Origin: Myxococcales bacterium
Lineage (GTDB): Bacteria > Myxococcota_A > Polyangia > Polyangiales > Polyangiaceae
Direction of reading: 5' to 3'
Assembly (NCBI GenBank): GCA_013298325.1
Contig: JAAFHJ010000040.1
Location: forward strand, 1-18,040
Length of the DNA: 18,040 nucleotides
Positions 7,855 to 15,187 of the stretch are shown in pieces. The notes under the pieces are model-generated. The model made no database searches. It saw only the letters and a program-made list of their open reading frames with translations, and had not been told where the DNA came from. The number at the start of each line of letters is the position of its first letter. The stretch's first letter is position 1. Position numbers and translations under genes: made by a program.

Positions 7855-8937
7855 CTAGTGCCCAACGAGCGCGGCCGCCCCGCCCAGTGTGTCGCCGTCG
7901 AGGGTGACCGCGAGGCGGACCGTCCCGCGACCCTCGCGCTCCCCTTCAGAAATCGCCGCCTGATCGAGGGTGCTTCCGAAGCCCAGCAGGCGAACTGCGA
8001 GGTTCTTGCCGAGCTCGAAGCGCTCCCGCTTCAGAAAGGTTGCCACGTCCTTGCAACCACTCGCCTCTGTGCATTCTGCATCCAAAACGATCGATACTCG
8101 GTCGGTCGCCTGGTTTTTTCCCGAGCCAGTCCCACCAACGACGAGGAGCATTTCGTCAACGGACGGCAACCCACGCGCGAGTTCGGCGGTCGGTAGGAAT
8201 GCGGCGGCCCCCTTCAAAAGTCGCGTGATCGCTGGGGTTCTGCGTAGCCAGGCGGTCGCGTAGGTGTACGGCGAAGCCGACGCATCGACGAAAGCCCTCC
8301 GGAGGCCGACCGCCCCCTTCGAAAAGGGCATCCGCAGGCCATCGACGCTCGCCACCGCGGCATCGACGGCCGCCGGTGGGCCGACCAAAAAGGGGCGCCG
8401 CGCCCCGAGGGCGTAGGCGATCCCCAGCTCGGCTTTTTCACCGCGGTAAAAGCTGCCATCACGTCGTAATTGAGACGTATCACTTGCGACCACGCCGCGG
8501 CTGCACTTGGCTAGTTCTGCGGCGGTAACCTCGCCGCGAAGCGCGGCACCGAGGAGCGGCGTGGTGGCGTCGGTCGGCGCTCCGGGGGTGCGTTCTTCCG
8601 CGAAAACGACGAGTTCATCCAGTCGTGAAAGAACAGGAAATCCGCATGCTTCATCGAGGCGTGCGAGGGCCCCGACCGGGTTGTCGGTTTCGTGGAGGCT
8701 TCCGTCGGCTCGAAGGGCGGGGAGCGCCTGCGAGAGTACGGTTCCGAGGAACGAATTTCGCAGGAATTTCCCATTCATATGGACGGAAAAGAACGCATCT
8801 GCGGGGATTGCGTCCCGGGCTGCGATCGGCCGAAAATAGCGATATGTGCCGTAGGTAATTCCGCCGCCCACGGTGAGTACGGCGACGGCAGCCGCGAGAA
8901 GGACGGCGCGTGGTTTTTTCGGAGCCGTTTCTTCCAT
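7855..8937 (-). CDS. Membrane-anchored protein of unknown function
   Basis: A 360-residue protein that I do not recognise. It starts MEETAPKKPR and has one N-terminal hydrophobic segment (about residues 11-35, ALLAAAVAVLTVGGG-like), so most of the chain probably lies on the periplasmic side. The rest is globular, with no repeats and scattered Cys residues (EACGF, AKCSR, DAECTEASGC). A GGTGSGKN string near residue 270 resembles a P-loop, but no Walker B or NTPase fold follows and the export topology argues against ATP binding. The gene begins 12 nt after the glycosyltransferase stop on the same strand, so the two are probably co-transcribed and the product may act in the envelope. The 141 nt after it lead to trxA. 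Codon use and GC look like the neighbours. Confidence 0.75.
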   Translation of the reverse strand: MEETAPKKPRAVLLAAAVAVLTVGGGITYGTYRYFRPIAARDAIPADAFFSVHMNGKFLRNSFLGTVLSQALPALRADGSLHETDNPVGALARLDEACGFPVLSRLDELVVFAEERTPGAPTDATTPLLGAALRGEVTAAELAKCSRGVVASDTSQLRRDGSFYRGEKAELGIAYALGARRPFLVGPPAAVDAAVASVDGLRMPFSKGAVGLRRAFVDASASPYTYATAWLRRTPAITRLLKGAAAFLPTAELARGLPSVDEMLLVVGGTGSGKNQATDRVSIVLDAECTEASGCKDVATFLKRERFELGKNLAVRLLGFGSTLDQAAISEGEREGRGTVRLAVTLDGDTLGGAAALVGH

Positions 8938-8949
8938 GGCGGCGCAGGC

Positions 8950-10131
8950 TTACGCGGATCGCTGCGCTTGTCGATCCCCGCGTGCGACGTGCGCGAGGGC
9001 GTGGTCGAGAATCTCGCGGGCCGCGGAAGGGGCTCCGAGGGCGCGCGCCGCGGCGGCAAGAGTGAGGAGGCGCCCACGATCCGCCTGGAGAGCGAGGAGG
9101 TGGCTGCGCACCTGGGCGGCGGTCGCCGTAAGGGCAGCACCCCCCTCGACGGCGTAAGATTCGTTGGCGCTTTCATTGCCGGGAATGGATCCCATCAAGA
9201 GCAAGGGACGGCCGGCAACGAGCGCTTCCGAGACGGTGAGTCCTCCCGCTTTTCCGATAATGATATCTGATTCTTCCATGCGTCGCGCCATGGCGTTCTC
9301 GTAGCCGATGGCCGTCACGACAGCGCCGAGATTGCGGCGTTTGATTTGCTCAGAAAGATGCCTTTGTTTTGCCGCGTCGCTTCCGGTTACAAGGACGGCG
9401 GAAATTGGGTCTGTTTCCTGGAGCGTCGCAAGCACTGCCGCGAGCGGACCGACACCGACGCCGCCGCTCGTGAAAAGGGCGTGGATTTTCCCACCCTTCC
9501 GGGCGTCGGGGAGCGCGCCCACCGCTGCAAAGGCGCGCTTCGTTGGAATGCCGGTCTGGTAAATTCGCGCCTCCGGGATGCCGCCGCGGATCAGGTCGTC
9601 GGCGGCTCGGCGAGAACCGACGGCGAACCCCTCGATCCCGCGCTCCGCCCAGACGCCGTGGGCGTCGTAGTCGGTGACGACGCCGAAAAGTGGAGCGTTT
9701 AAGAGGGGATGAGCGGTCGTAGGCGTCCGGCGTGCGCGCCCGAGCGTGAGGAGCGGCAGGTGGTGGGTCGCGATCACCAGGCGCGGCTGGTGCGCGACGA
9801 CCGCGGCGACCAGCGGGGCGAAGAGCAGGTGATCCATGCCGCGACGGAGCGGTTCCAGCAGGCCGCCCGGCGCCTTCCTGGCCGACCCCTTCGTCCCCGA
9901 ATAGGCCTTTCCATAGAGCTTGGGGGCGAACGCCTGCCCCGTGTGGTGCGCAAACAGGTAGCTCCCGGCGAAGGGGGGCGGGCAGAAGTCGAAAGCGTTC
10001 AGCAGAACGACGGTGAGGCCCCGCGCGCGTGCCTCCTCGGCGAGAGCCTCTGCGGCGGCTCGGTGGCCCCCGCCAACCGGGCTGTGGACGATCACGACAT
10101 CGGCACGAGGCGCGTTCCTTCGGTTCGGCAT
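8950..10131 (-). CDS. Glycosyltransferase of the MGDG synthase / MurG-like (GT28) family
   Basis: 393 residues from the ATG at 10131. A GTG at 10143 is also in frame, but a GGTGGGA stretch just before the ATG looks like its ribosome-binding site. The N-terminal domain carries the MGDG-synthase signature HSPVGGGHRAAAEAL (residues 16-30). The C-terminal domain carries the nucleotide-sugar site IIGKAGGLTVSEAL followed by GRPLLL and SIPGNESANE (about residues 290-325). Such enzymes (plant MGD, Bacillus UgtP, MurG relatives) transfer a sugar from UDP-sugar to diacylglycerol or another lipid at the cytoplasmic membrane face. Here a glycolipid role is inferred and the acceptor is unknown. There is no membrane helix; attachment would be peripheral. 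It heads a minus-strand group and is divergent from dnaJ. Confidence 0.88.
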   Translation of the reverse strand: MPNRRNAPRADVVIVHSPVGGGHRAAAEALAEEARARGLTVVLLNAFDFCPPPFAGSYLFAHHTGQAFAPKLYGKAYSGTKGSARKAPGGLLEPLRRGMDHLLFAPLVAAVVAHQPRLVIATHHLPLLTLGRARRTPTTAHPLLNAPLFGVVTDYDAHGVWAERGIEGFAVGSRRAADDLIRGGIPEARIYQTGIPTKRAFAAVGALPDARKGGKIHALFTSGGVGVGPLAAVLATLQETDPISAVLVTGSDAAKQRHLSEQIKRRNLGAVVTAIGYENAMARRMEESDIIIGKAGGLTVSEALVAGRPLLLMGSIPGNESANESYAVEGGAALTATAAQVRSHLLALQADRGRLLTLAAAARALGAPSAAREILDHALAHVARGDRQAQRSA

Positions 10132-10305
10132 TCGTCCCACCACTCACGGCGCAGGCCAACGGCAGTGAACGGAAAAACAGGAACAAGTACGTTGCGCGCA
10201 GGCAAAAAGTGGTTGAACCATTCAATCATTCTGCGAAGGCTTCGCACCTCTGCGTCGCCCGGTTCGCGCCCGCCGGAAAAGGCGTGCTAGGACCGCGCGC
10301 GGACC
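10132..10305. promoter_or_regulatory. Divergent promoter region between the glycosyltransferase gene and dnaJ, with inverted repeats
   Basis: The 174-nt gap must contain promoters for both flanking genes. A locally AT-richer stretch (10195-10235) holds the interlocking dyads TTGAA-cca-TTCAA (10213-10225) and TGGTT-g-AACCA (10210-10220), and 8 nt later GCGAAG-g-CTTCGC (10233-10245). These are operator-like. I see no CIRCE element and no convincing sigma-70 or sigma-32 hexamer pair. Confidence 0.4.
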
Positions 10306-11472
10306 ATGGCGAAGCGCGACTACTACGAGCTCCTCGGCATCCCCAAAGGGGCCACCGCGGACGAGATCAAAGCAGCTTTTCGAAAGGCTGCGGCGAAGCA
10401 TCATCCCGATCTCAATCCGGGAGATCCGCAGGCTGCCGAGCGCTTCAAAGAGCTCAATGAAGCGCATCAGGTCCTTTCTGACCCGCAAAAGCGCTTGATG
10501 TACGATCGCTTTGGCGTCGAAGGGGGCGGCGCTGCCGGGAGCCCCTTCGCCGGTGGGAGCCCGTTTGGCGGGGCAAATCCCTTTGCGGGCGGAGGTTTCC
10601 CCTTCGGCCAGGGGGGCGTCGTCGACATCGGCGACATCGCCGTCGACGGATTCCTCGGCGATCTCCTCGGCGTCTTCGGCGTCGGAAAAGGGGACAAAGG
10701 GGACGTCAAGCGAAGCCTCGAAATTACGTTTGAAGAAGCGGCTTTTGGCTGTGTAAAAAACCTCTCCTTCGAACGGCTCGAAGTCTGCGGCGATTGCACC
10801 GGCTCCGGCCAGGGGGCGAACAGCCGTATCGAGACCTGTCCGGCCTGCAGCGGAAAAGGGCGAATTCGCTTCCAGCAAGGGCTCCTCCCCCTCGCCGTCG
10901 AGCGCGAGTGCACCCGCTGCAAGGGGCGCGGACGGACGATCGTCGACCCGTGCAAGGGTTGCCATGGTGCCGGACTTATTCAGAAAACCCACAAAGTCGA
11001 AGTGACGATCCCCGCCGGGACCGACCACGGCTCGGCGAAGGTCGTCCCCGGCGCCGGATCGCGGCCGCGATCCGACCGCTCCCCCGGCGACCTGCTCATC
11101 ACCGTCGAGGTGAAGCCCCACCCTTTCTTCAAACGCCAGGGGGACGACGTCGTCTGCACGGTGCCGATCGGTTTCCCGACGGCGGCTCTCGGTGGCGAAG
11201 TCGCCGTCCCGACCCTCGACGGAAAAGGGGCGATGAAGGTCCCCGCCGGCACCCAGCCGGGGGCGACGCTCCGCCTGAAGGGGAAGGGGATCCCTCGGCG
11301 GACCCTCGGCGGACGCGGCGACCAGCTCGTGCTCGTGTCGCTTGAGGTTCCGACGAAGCTGACCGACCACCAGAAGGAGCTGCTCCTCGCCTTCGCCACG
11401 GCGCTCGGCGACGACGTTCAGCCGGAACAACGCGGTTTCTTCGACAAATTGAAGGATTTGTTTCAGGACTGA
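10306..11472 (+). CDS. dnaJ: Chaperone protein DnaJ (type I Hsp40)
   Basis: A 388-residue full-length type I J-protein. The J domain (residues 1-70) begins MAKRDYYELLGI and has the HPD triad at 33-35, which triggers DnaK ATP hydrolysis. A Gly/Phe-rich linker (about 72-105, SPFAGGSPFGG-like) follows. The zinc-binding region (161-223) has all four CxxCxGxG repeats: CGDCTGSG, CPACSGKG, CTRCKGRG and CKGCHGAG. The two C-terminal client-binding barrels and a dimerisation tail (FFDKLKDLF) complete it. It works with DnaK and GrpE in protein folding; neither partner is in the window, so this is a solitary copy and could be a paralogue of one beside dnaK. The ATG at 10306 gives the conserved N terminus, though the Shine-Dalgarno (taggacc) is weak and distant. 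Confidence 0.96.
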   Translation: MAKRDYYELLGIPKGATADEIKAAFRKAAAKHHPDLNPGDPQAAERFKELNEAHQVLSDPQKRLMYDRFGVEGGGAAGSPFAGGSPFGGANPFAGGGFPFGQGGVVDIGDIAVDGFLGDLLGVFGVGKGDKGDVKRSLEITFEEAAFGCVKNLSFERLEVCGDCTGSGQGANSRIETCPACSGKGRIRFQQGLLPLAVERECTRCKGRGRTIVDPCKGCHGAGLIQKTHKVEVTIPAGTDHGSAKVVPGAGSRPRSDRSPGDLLITVEVKPHPFFKRQGDDVVCTVPIGFPTAALGGEVAVPTLDGKGAMKVPAGTQPGATLRLKGKGIPRRTLGGRGDQLVLVSLEVPTKLTDHQKELLLAFATALGDDVQPEQRGFFDKLKDLFQD

Positions 11473-11669
11473 GCCGGCAGCGTCGCTCGTTTGAAACGGG
11501 GGACTTTGCCGATTGAGTTGCGCTCGGTGCCACGCCGGCCTCGGCGCCGGCGCGATGGCGCGCCGCGTCGTATTCGAGGAAATCGCCGCTTCGAGCGGGG
11601 CGTTACGCCCCACTCCCCGAATTTTCACCGGGCTCTGCCGGGAATTCTGCTAAGCGCCCCCGCCTCGCC
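11473..11669 (+). other. Intergenic region after dnaJ with two hairpins
   Basis: The 197-nt gap contains a 7-bp GC stem (11533-11539 with 11546-11552) and a 6-bp stem with a TTA loop, GGGGCG/CGCCCC (11597-11602 with 11606-11611), followed 10 nt later by a short TTTT. The second may end the dnaJ transcript, but it is a weak terminator candidate. I see no gene here and no clear promoter for the downstream HAD gene. Confidence 0.4.
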
Positions 11670-12422
11670 ATGGCTTCGAATTCGTACCCCCGCCTCGACT
11701 CTACCGCTCAGACCGCTCTCCTCCGTCGCATCGTGGATCGATGTCGCTTTGTGGAGGGGAGTCCGCGGCCGGTGGTCGTCTTTGATCTCGACGGGACGCT
11801 CATGGACAACCGTCCGCGGAGCCTCGCAATCTTCCATGAGCTCGCCGCCCACTGGAAGGCATCGCGCCCCGCGGAGAGCGAAAAGCTCGCGGCAGCGACC
11901 GTCGATCGCCTCCAGTATTTGGTCGCGCAGTCGATGAACGCCCTCGGCGTCGAAGACCCGGCCGCCATCAAAGAGGCGGAACAGTTCTGGAAAGAGCGCT
12001 TCTTCGTCGACGAATACATTCGCCATGACATTGAAGTCCCCGGCGCGGTCGCCTTCGCGAAGGCGTGCTGGGAAGCCGGCGCAAACCTCGCCTATTTCAC
12101 CGGGCGCGACCTTCCGAACATGGCGCTTGGGAGCTTCCAGAGCCTCCGCGACCTCGGCTTTCCGATCGGCTGCCCGGGCACCGAGCTTGTCTGCAAGCCC
12201 TACTTCGAGATGCCCGACGAAGAATACAAGACGAAGGAAGGCCCGAGCCTCAACCGGCTGGGGCGCGTCGTCGCCGTTTTCGACAATGAGCCGGGCAACT
12301 GCAACACGCTCCTCAAGCACTACGAAGGCTGCGACAGCGTCTTCATTGATACCCAGCACTTCCCCGGTGCGCCGGCCCTCGTCCCCGCCGTGCACATCGT
12401 CGGCGACTTCCGGCTGAGCTGA
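11670..12422 (+). CDS. HAD-superfamily hydrolase
   Basis: A 250-residue protein with the haloacid dehalogenase phosphatase motifs: motif I VVVFDLDGTLMD (nucleophile Asp39, acid/base Asp41), motif II YFTGRD (Thr144), a Lys in the YKTKEGPS segment as motif III candidate, and motif IV VVAVFDNEPGN (Asp205). A helical cap insert (about residues 50-125) lies between motifs I and II. The fold supports metal-dependent phosphomonoester hydrolysis in the cytoplasm; the substrate is not predictable. Motif IV reads DNE rather than the common DD. There is no signal peptide and no good Shine-Dalgarno before the ATG at 11670. The stop overlaps an ATG by 1 nt (TGATG), but the downstream sequence is a repeat array, so coupling is uncertain. 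Confidence 0.85.
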   Translation: MASNSYPRLDSTAQTALLRRIVDRCRFVEGSPRPVVVFDLDGTLMDNRPRSLAIFHELAAHWKASRPAESEKLAAATVDRLQYLVAQSMNALGVEDPAAIKEAEQFWKERFFVDEYIRHDIEVPGAVAFAKACWEAGANLAYFTGRDLPNMALGSFQSLRDLGFPIGCPGTELVCKPYFEMPDEEYKTKEGPSLNRLGRVVAVFDNEPGNCNTLLKHYEGCDSVFIDTQHFPGAPALVPAVHIVGDFRLS

Positions 12423-12427
12423 TGACG

Positions 12428-12647
12428 GGGCCCGTCCGTTCGCAGACGCCAGCGAAATTGCTGGCAGCGGCGTTGCGAGAGACGGCGGGCCCACAAAGAC
12501 AGGGGCCCGTCCGTTCGCAGACGCCAGCGAAATTGCTGGCAGCGGCGTTGCGAGAGACGGCGGGCCCACAAAGACAGGGGCCCGTCCGTTCGCCGACGCG
12601 AGAGACGGCGGGCCCACAAAGACAGGGGCCCGTCCGTTCGCAGACGC
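12428..12647. repeat. Tandem array of long palindromic elements (3 units plus a half unit)
   Basis: Unit 1 (12428-12492) and unit 2 (12503-12567) are identical 65-nt imperfect palindromes. Unit 3 (12578-12615) is the same element with a clean 27-nt internal deletion and one substitution. Unit 4 (12626-12647) is a left half only. The same 10-nt spacer acaaagacag separates every unit. Each full unit begins GGGCCCG and ends CGGGCCC. Inside it pairs CCGT/ACGG, CGCA/TGCG and ACGCC/GGCGT, around 20 bp in all, with a further GCCAGC-gaaatt-GCTGGC hairpin at the centre as an alternative. Unit 3 still folds (7+4+4 bp). The structure resembles REP/BIME or MITE-type palindromic elements. No transposase is nearby in the window. 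Confidence 0.9.
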
Positions 12648-12652
12648 GGGCG

Positions 12653-14074
12653 GTGGGGGACAGGCGCGCCGGGTGGGTGTGCGGCCTGCTGCTCGGCGCG
12701 TTTGGGGCGGCGGCGTGCAAAGAACCGTCGAAAGAGGTCGAAGCGAACCCCTCGGAGAGCCCGCAGGCAAAGGTCGTTCCTGCCCCGCTTACGACGGAAT
12801 CTGCGCCGGTTTCTGTCGGCAGTGTTCGCCCGCTTGTGGCCGATGCGGGCGAAGTTCCTGCGCTCCGGGCGCGCCCCGATCGCGAGCTCGCCGCCGACAC
12901 CGGTGGAAAAGATACTGGCGGTTTTGGCGGGACCTGGATCGTCCGCCCGGAGAACGCCTGGTCGGCCCCGCGCAGCGCCGATGTTGCCGCCGTTCCCTTG
13001 GAGGCGTTACGTCGTAAACTTGAAACAAAACTGGCCTTTGAGACGACGGCGAGCCGCGCTCGCGTCGCGCTGCAAGGGGGCACCTTTCTGGTCCCCGACG
13101 GCGTTGAACTCCGCTTTCGGAACGACGTCCTCGGGGCGATCCTTCTCGCGCCGGGCGGGAGTCGTTACCGGGTACTGCCGCCGGGATCGTTGCGGACGTT
13201 TTTCGACGAAGGGCGCTTTGATGTCGTCCCGCTCGCCGTCGCAAAAACGGCCTTTGAGGATTCCGCGGCTGGGGGGGATTCCGCAAAGAAACCGGGCGAC
13301 GGGCGCCGAAAGAATTCCGCGAACGCGCGGGTTTTGCCCCGCGGCGGTTCCGAGGGGCGCCTGCTCGTCGCCGATTTGCCGCTCCGCCGGCGAACGGTCA
13401 CCACCGATCGTGGCGCGGTGACCCTTGATGTGGCCAACCTGGAAGGGGCTGGCGAAGGGGGCGTGCTCCTCTGCCGCCTCTTTCTCGACCTCGTCGACGC
13501 CTCGCCGGACGTCGCCGCCTGCGGGCTGAACGACCTCCCCGTCCGCGTGGAGCTTCACCTGGCCGGCGAAACGTTCGACGCGCGAAAGCGCGCCCGCGCG
13601 GGGGCGAAAGGAATTGTGTTTGAGGCGACCGAACTCGTCCGTCGCCCCGACGCGACACCGGCGAGCACGGTCGCCGGGAGCAAGGAGAGCCGCTCGGAAA
13701 ATCCGAGTCCTTCTGCGTTCTTGGCGCCGCCGCCCAACGCAACGCTCCTTCGCGAACCTCTGACGAATGGCCCCGGCCGCCTGATGGCGTCGGTGGCCGA
13801 CCTGGAGGATTTGAAGGGGCATCGCGACCCGGACTCTCCCGGTCTCACGCTCAAGAACAACGAAGGTCGCCCCTTTGTTGCCTGGTTTGAAGGGATCCCG
13901 ATTGCGAGCGTTTCCCCGGGGGAAAGTCTCGTTGTTCCCGGGCTCGCGCGCGGCCGTTATACGCTTCAGTTTCGCACATTTCTCGGCAACGTCGTGCTGC
14001 CGTATTCGGCGGCGCCGGTGCCTGGAGTCGCCTCACCGTCCCCCGTCGAAGGGGACGCGGGCGGTGGCCAGTAG
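12653..14074 (+). CDS. Putative lipoprotein of unknown function
   Basis: 473 residues if started at the GTG at 12653, which gives a short basic n-region (GDRRAGW), a hydrophobic core (CGLLLGAFGAAA) and Cys22. The lipobox is imperfect (AAAC), so lipidation is inferred. The frame is also open back to an ATG at 12422, but the added 77 residues are only translated palindromic repeats that would bury the signal peptide, so that start is disfavoured. I recognise no domain. A low-complexity Pro/Ser/Glu stretch follows the Cys. The remainder is strand-rich, with possible beta-sandwich pieces (TFLVPDGVELRFRNDVLGAI; GESLVVPGLARGRYTLQFRT, reminiscent of a carboxypeptidase-regulatory-like fold) and a disordered Ser/Pro segment around residue 340. 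The stop codon lies within the terminator stem. Probably an envelope protein. Confidence 0.7.
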   Translation: MGDRRAGWVCGLLLGAFGAAACKEPSKEVEANPSESPQAKVVPAPLTTESAPVSVGSVRPLVADAGEVPALRARPDRELAADTGGKDTGGFGGTWIVRPENAWSAPRSADVAAVPLEALRRKLETKLAFETTASRARVALQGGTFLVPDGVELRFRNDVLGAILLAPGGSRYRVLPPGSLRTFFDEGRFDVVPLAVAKTAFEDSAAGGDSAKKPGDGRRKNSANARVLPRGGSEGRLLVADLPLRRRTVTTDRGAVTLDVANLEGAGEGGVLLCRLFLDLVDASPDVAACGLNDLPVRVELHLAGETFDARKRARAGAKGIVFEATELVRRPDATPASTVAGSKESRSENPSPSAFLAPPPNATLLREPLTNGPGRLMASVADLEDLKGHRDPDSPGLTLKNNEGRPFVAWFEGIPIASVSPGESLVVPGLARGRYTLQFRTFLGNVVLPYSAAPVPGVASPSPVEGDAGGGQ

Positions 14075-14095
14075 CTTGTAAAGCTTCTGGTTTTT
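14068..14095 (+). terminator. Intrinsic terminator of the lipoprotein gene
   Basis: Stem CCAG-t-AGCTT (14068-14077), 3-nt loop gta, AAGCT-t-CTGG (14081-14090), then TTTTT (14091-14095). This is a textbook Rho-independent terminator for plus-strand transcription. The TAG stop (14072-14074) sits within the left arm. It also separates the lipoprotein gene from the convergent 53-residue gene ending at 14105. Confidence 0.88.
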
Positions 14096-14104
14096 GCGCG
14101 TCCG

Positions 14105-14266
14105 TCAGGACTCGAGAACGCGCGTCACTTCGGCAACAACGGCTGCAATCTGTTCGGTAACCGCTCGTCTCAGTTCCTGTACTTTTGGACCCACAGGGCG
14201 GGCGAACCCGGAAGAAGAGGCAGTTCGTCGCGGGCGGTCACCGTTTGAAGGGGGGGAGGCGCTCAT
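14105..14266 (-). CDS. Small helical protein, 53 residues, unknown function
   Basis: A short gene starting at the ATG at 14266, preceded by a purine-rich AAAGAGAG (likely Shine-Dalgarno) about 8 nt upstream. The frame runs further upstream, but there it overlaps the next gene out of phase. The product has a disordered N-terminal half (MSASPPSNGDRPRR...) and a C-terminal helix (GPKVQELRRAVTEQIAAVVA followed by EVTRVLES) with a hydrophobic heptad-like pattern, which suggests an amphipathic or coiled-coil helix. There is no Cys, membrane segment or signal. I do not recognise the family. The gene lies 89 nt after the acidic 225-residue protein gene, on the same strand. Its reality rests on the start context and the helix; conservation would decide. 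Confidence 0.5.
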   Translation of the reverse strand: MSASPPSNGDRPRRTASSSGFARPVGPKVQELRRAVTEQIAAVVAEVTRVLES

Positions 14267-14355
14267 AGGAAGCTCTCTTTCTACCTCGGTCCGATGCACC
14301 CGCGCTGCCCCCCATTCAGCACAGTTAAGGTGCGGGCTCTTGCGACGGCGCGCTT

Positions 14356-15033
14356 CTAGAAGTCGTAGTCCTCGGCGTCGAAGCGCACAGAGACTTCTGT
14401 CTTCGCCAGCAGCGCTGCGACGGCGCAGGCGATCGCGTCGAAGCGGGTCGAGAAGAGGTAGTACTCGTCGGCTTCGACCTCGGGGAGCGCGGCGAGGCGG
14501 GCCTCGATTTCGTCTTTTTCCGAAGGATCCAGCACGAGATGGGCCCCCCAACCGGGGACGTCGTCGGAGGCGAGCGCCTCCTTCGCGATGCCGATCGGGT
14601 TCGTTGCAAGATACACGCGTGCGAGGCCGACGCGCCACTCTTCGGGGCCGCCGTCGAGGTGCCAAACGCCGCCCCAGGTGCGCCGGAGCACTTCGCCGAA
14701 ATAGGCGCCGAGGCTCCGCTCAAGCACGGAAAACGACTCGGGAAGGCGGACGACTTCGTTGCGTGCATCACGCACGTATTGGTCGACGTGGGGCAGCGTA
14801 TCGCTTGTAAAATCAAGGAGAACGCCGTACTTGCCGTGCACAAATCGCACGGCCGCCGAGGCGAGATCGGCGACTTCGTTCGGCGGCGGGACGTAGGGCT
14901 CGTCCATCGCAAGGAGGAGTTCGTCGGCGACCGCTTCGACCGCCTCCTCGCTGTCGTCCCCTTCGATCGGTACGAGGCCCGGCGCGGCGATGTCGTCGGT
15001 GGCTTCGTTCGGCTTCTCTTCGCTCGCGTTCAT
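14356..15033 (-). CDS. Acidic protein of unknown function
   Basis: 225 residues from the ATG at 15033, chosen because TAAAGG lies 8 nt upstream and the preceding in-frame sequence is Arg/Pro-rich and unlike the rest. The N-terminal 40 or so residues are acidic and probably disordered (EEKPNEATDD, EGDDSEEAVEAVADE). A globular domain follows: AAVRFVHGKYGVLLDFTSD, HVDQYVRDARNE, SLGAYFGEVLRRTWGGVWHL, EEWRVGLARVYLATNPIGIA, and a C-terminal DEYYLFSTRFDAIACAVAAL. The segment with GAYFGEVLRR and GxW recalls small DUF families with a GxYxGEVI-type helix, but I cannot name one with confidence. There is no signal peptide or membrane helix, so it is probably cytoplasmic. It is divergent from the metallophosphoesterase gene at 15187. 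Confidence 0.8.
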   Translation of the reverse strand: MNASEEKPNEATDDIAAPGLVPIEGDDSEEAVEAVADELLLAMDEPYVPPPNEVADLASAAVRFVHGKYGVLLDFTSDTLPHVDQYVRDARNEVVRLPESFSVLERSLGAYFGEVLRRTWGGVWHLDGGPEEWRVGLARVYLATNPIGIAKEALASDDVPGWGAHLVLDPSEKDEIEARLAALPEVEADEYYLFSTRFDAIACAVAALLAKTEVSVRFDAEDYDF

Positions 15034-15148
15034 CGCCGCGCCTTTACGCTGACGGCGCTGCGCTGCAAGGGGGCTGCGACTTTCTCGTGCCGGGAGCGCT
15101 TGAGATCGCGGCAGAAATGCGGTCGGCGCAAGTTTGGCGTCGACGCCC

Positions 15149-15187
15149 CTTACATCGCAGGGGATTCCGGTATAGTCCCGATCCCCA
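15149..15187 (+). promoter_or_regulatory. Candidate promoter for the phosphoesterase-ykgJ pair
   Basis: CTTACA (15149-15154), a 16-nt spacer and TATAGT (15171-15176) form a reasonable sigma-70-type promoter. The ATG at 15187 lies only 10 nt after the -10 box and no Shine-Dalgarno is seen, so the transcript would be leaderless or nearly so. Confidence 0.45.

Noticed and set aside
8100..8135. P-loop-like GGTGSGKN in the anchored unknown protein
   Set aside because: There is no Walker B motif or NTPase context, it is located late in the protein, and the protein probably faces the periplasm.
10222..11628. 468-codon minus-strand frame opposite dnaJ
   Set aside because: DnaJ on the plus strand is complete and unmistakable; the antisense frame shows no family features.
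12428..12647. CRISPR array
   Set aside because: The spacers are identical 10-mers and the repeats are long palindromes of unequal length; no cas gene is present.
11625..13083. Minus-strand frames with repeated VGPPSLA- and GPCLCGPAVS-like peptides
   Set aside because: The repetition is the translated palindromic array; outside it the frames are antisense to the HAD and lipoprotein genes.
14539..15186. N-terminal extension of the YfcE-like phosphoesterase
   Set aside because: It is antisense to the acidic-protein gene, while the conserved family start falls exactly on the ATG at 15187.
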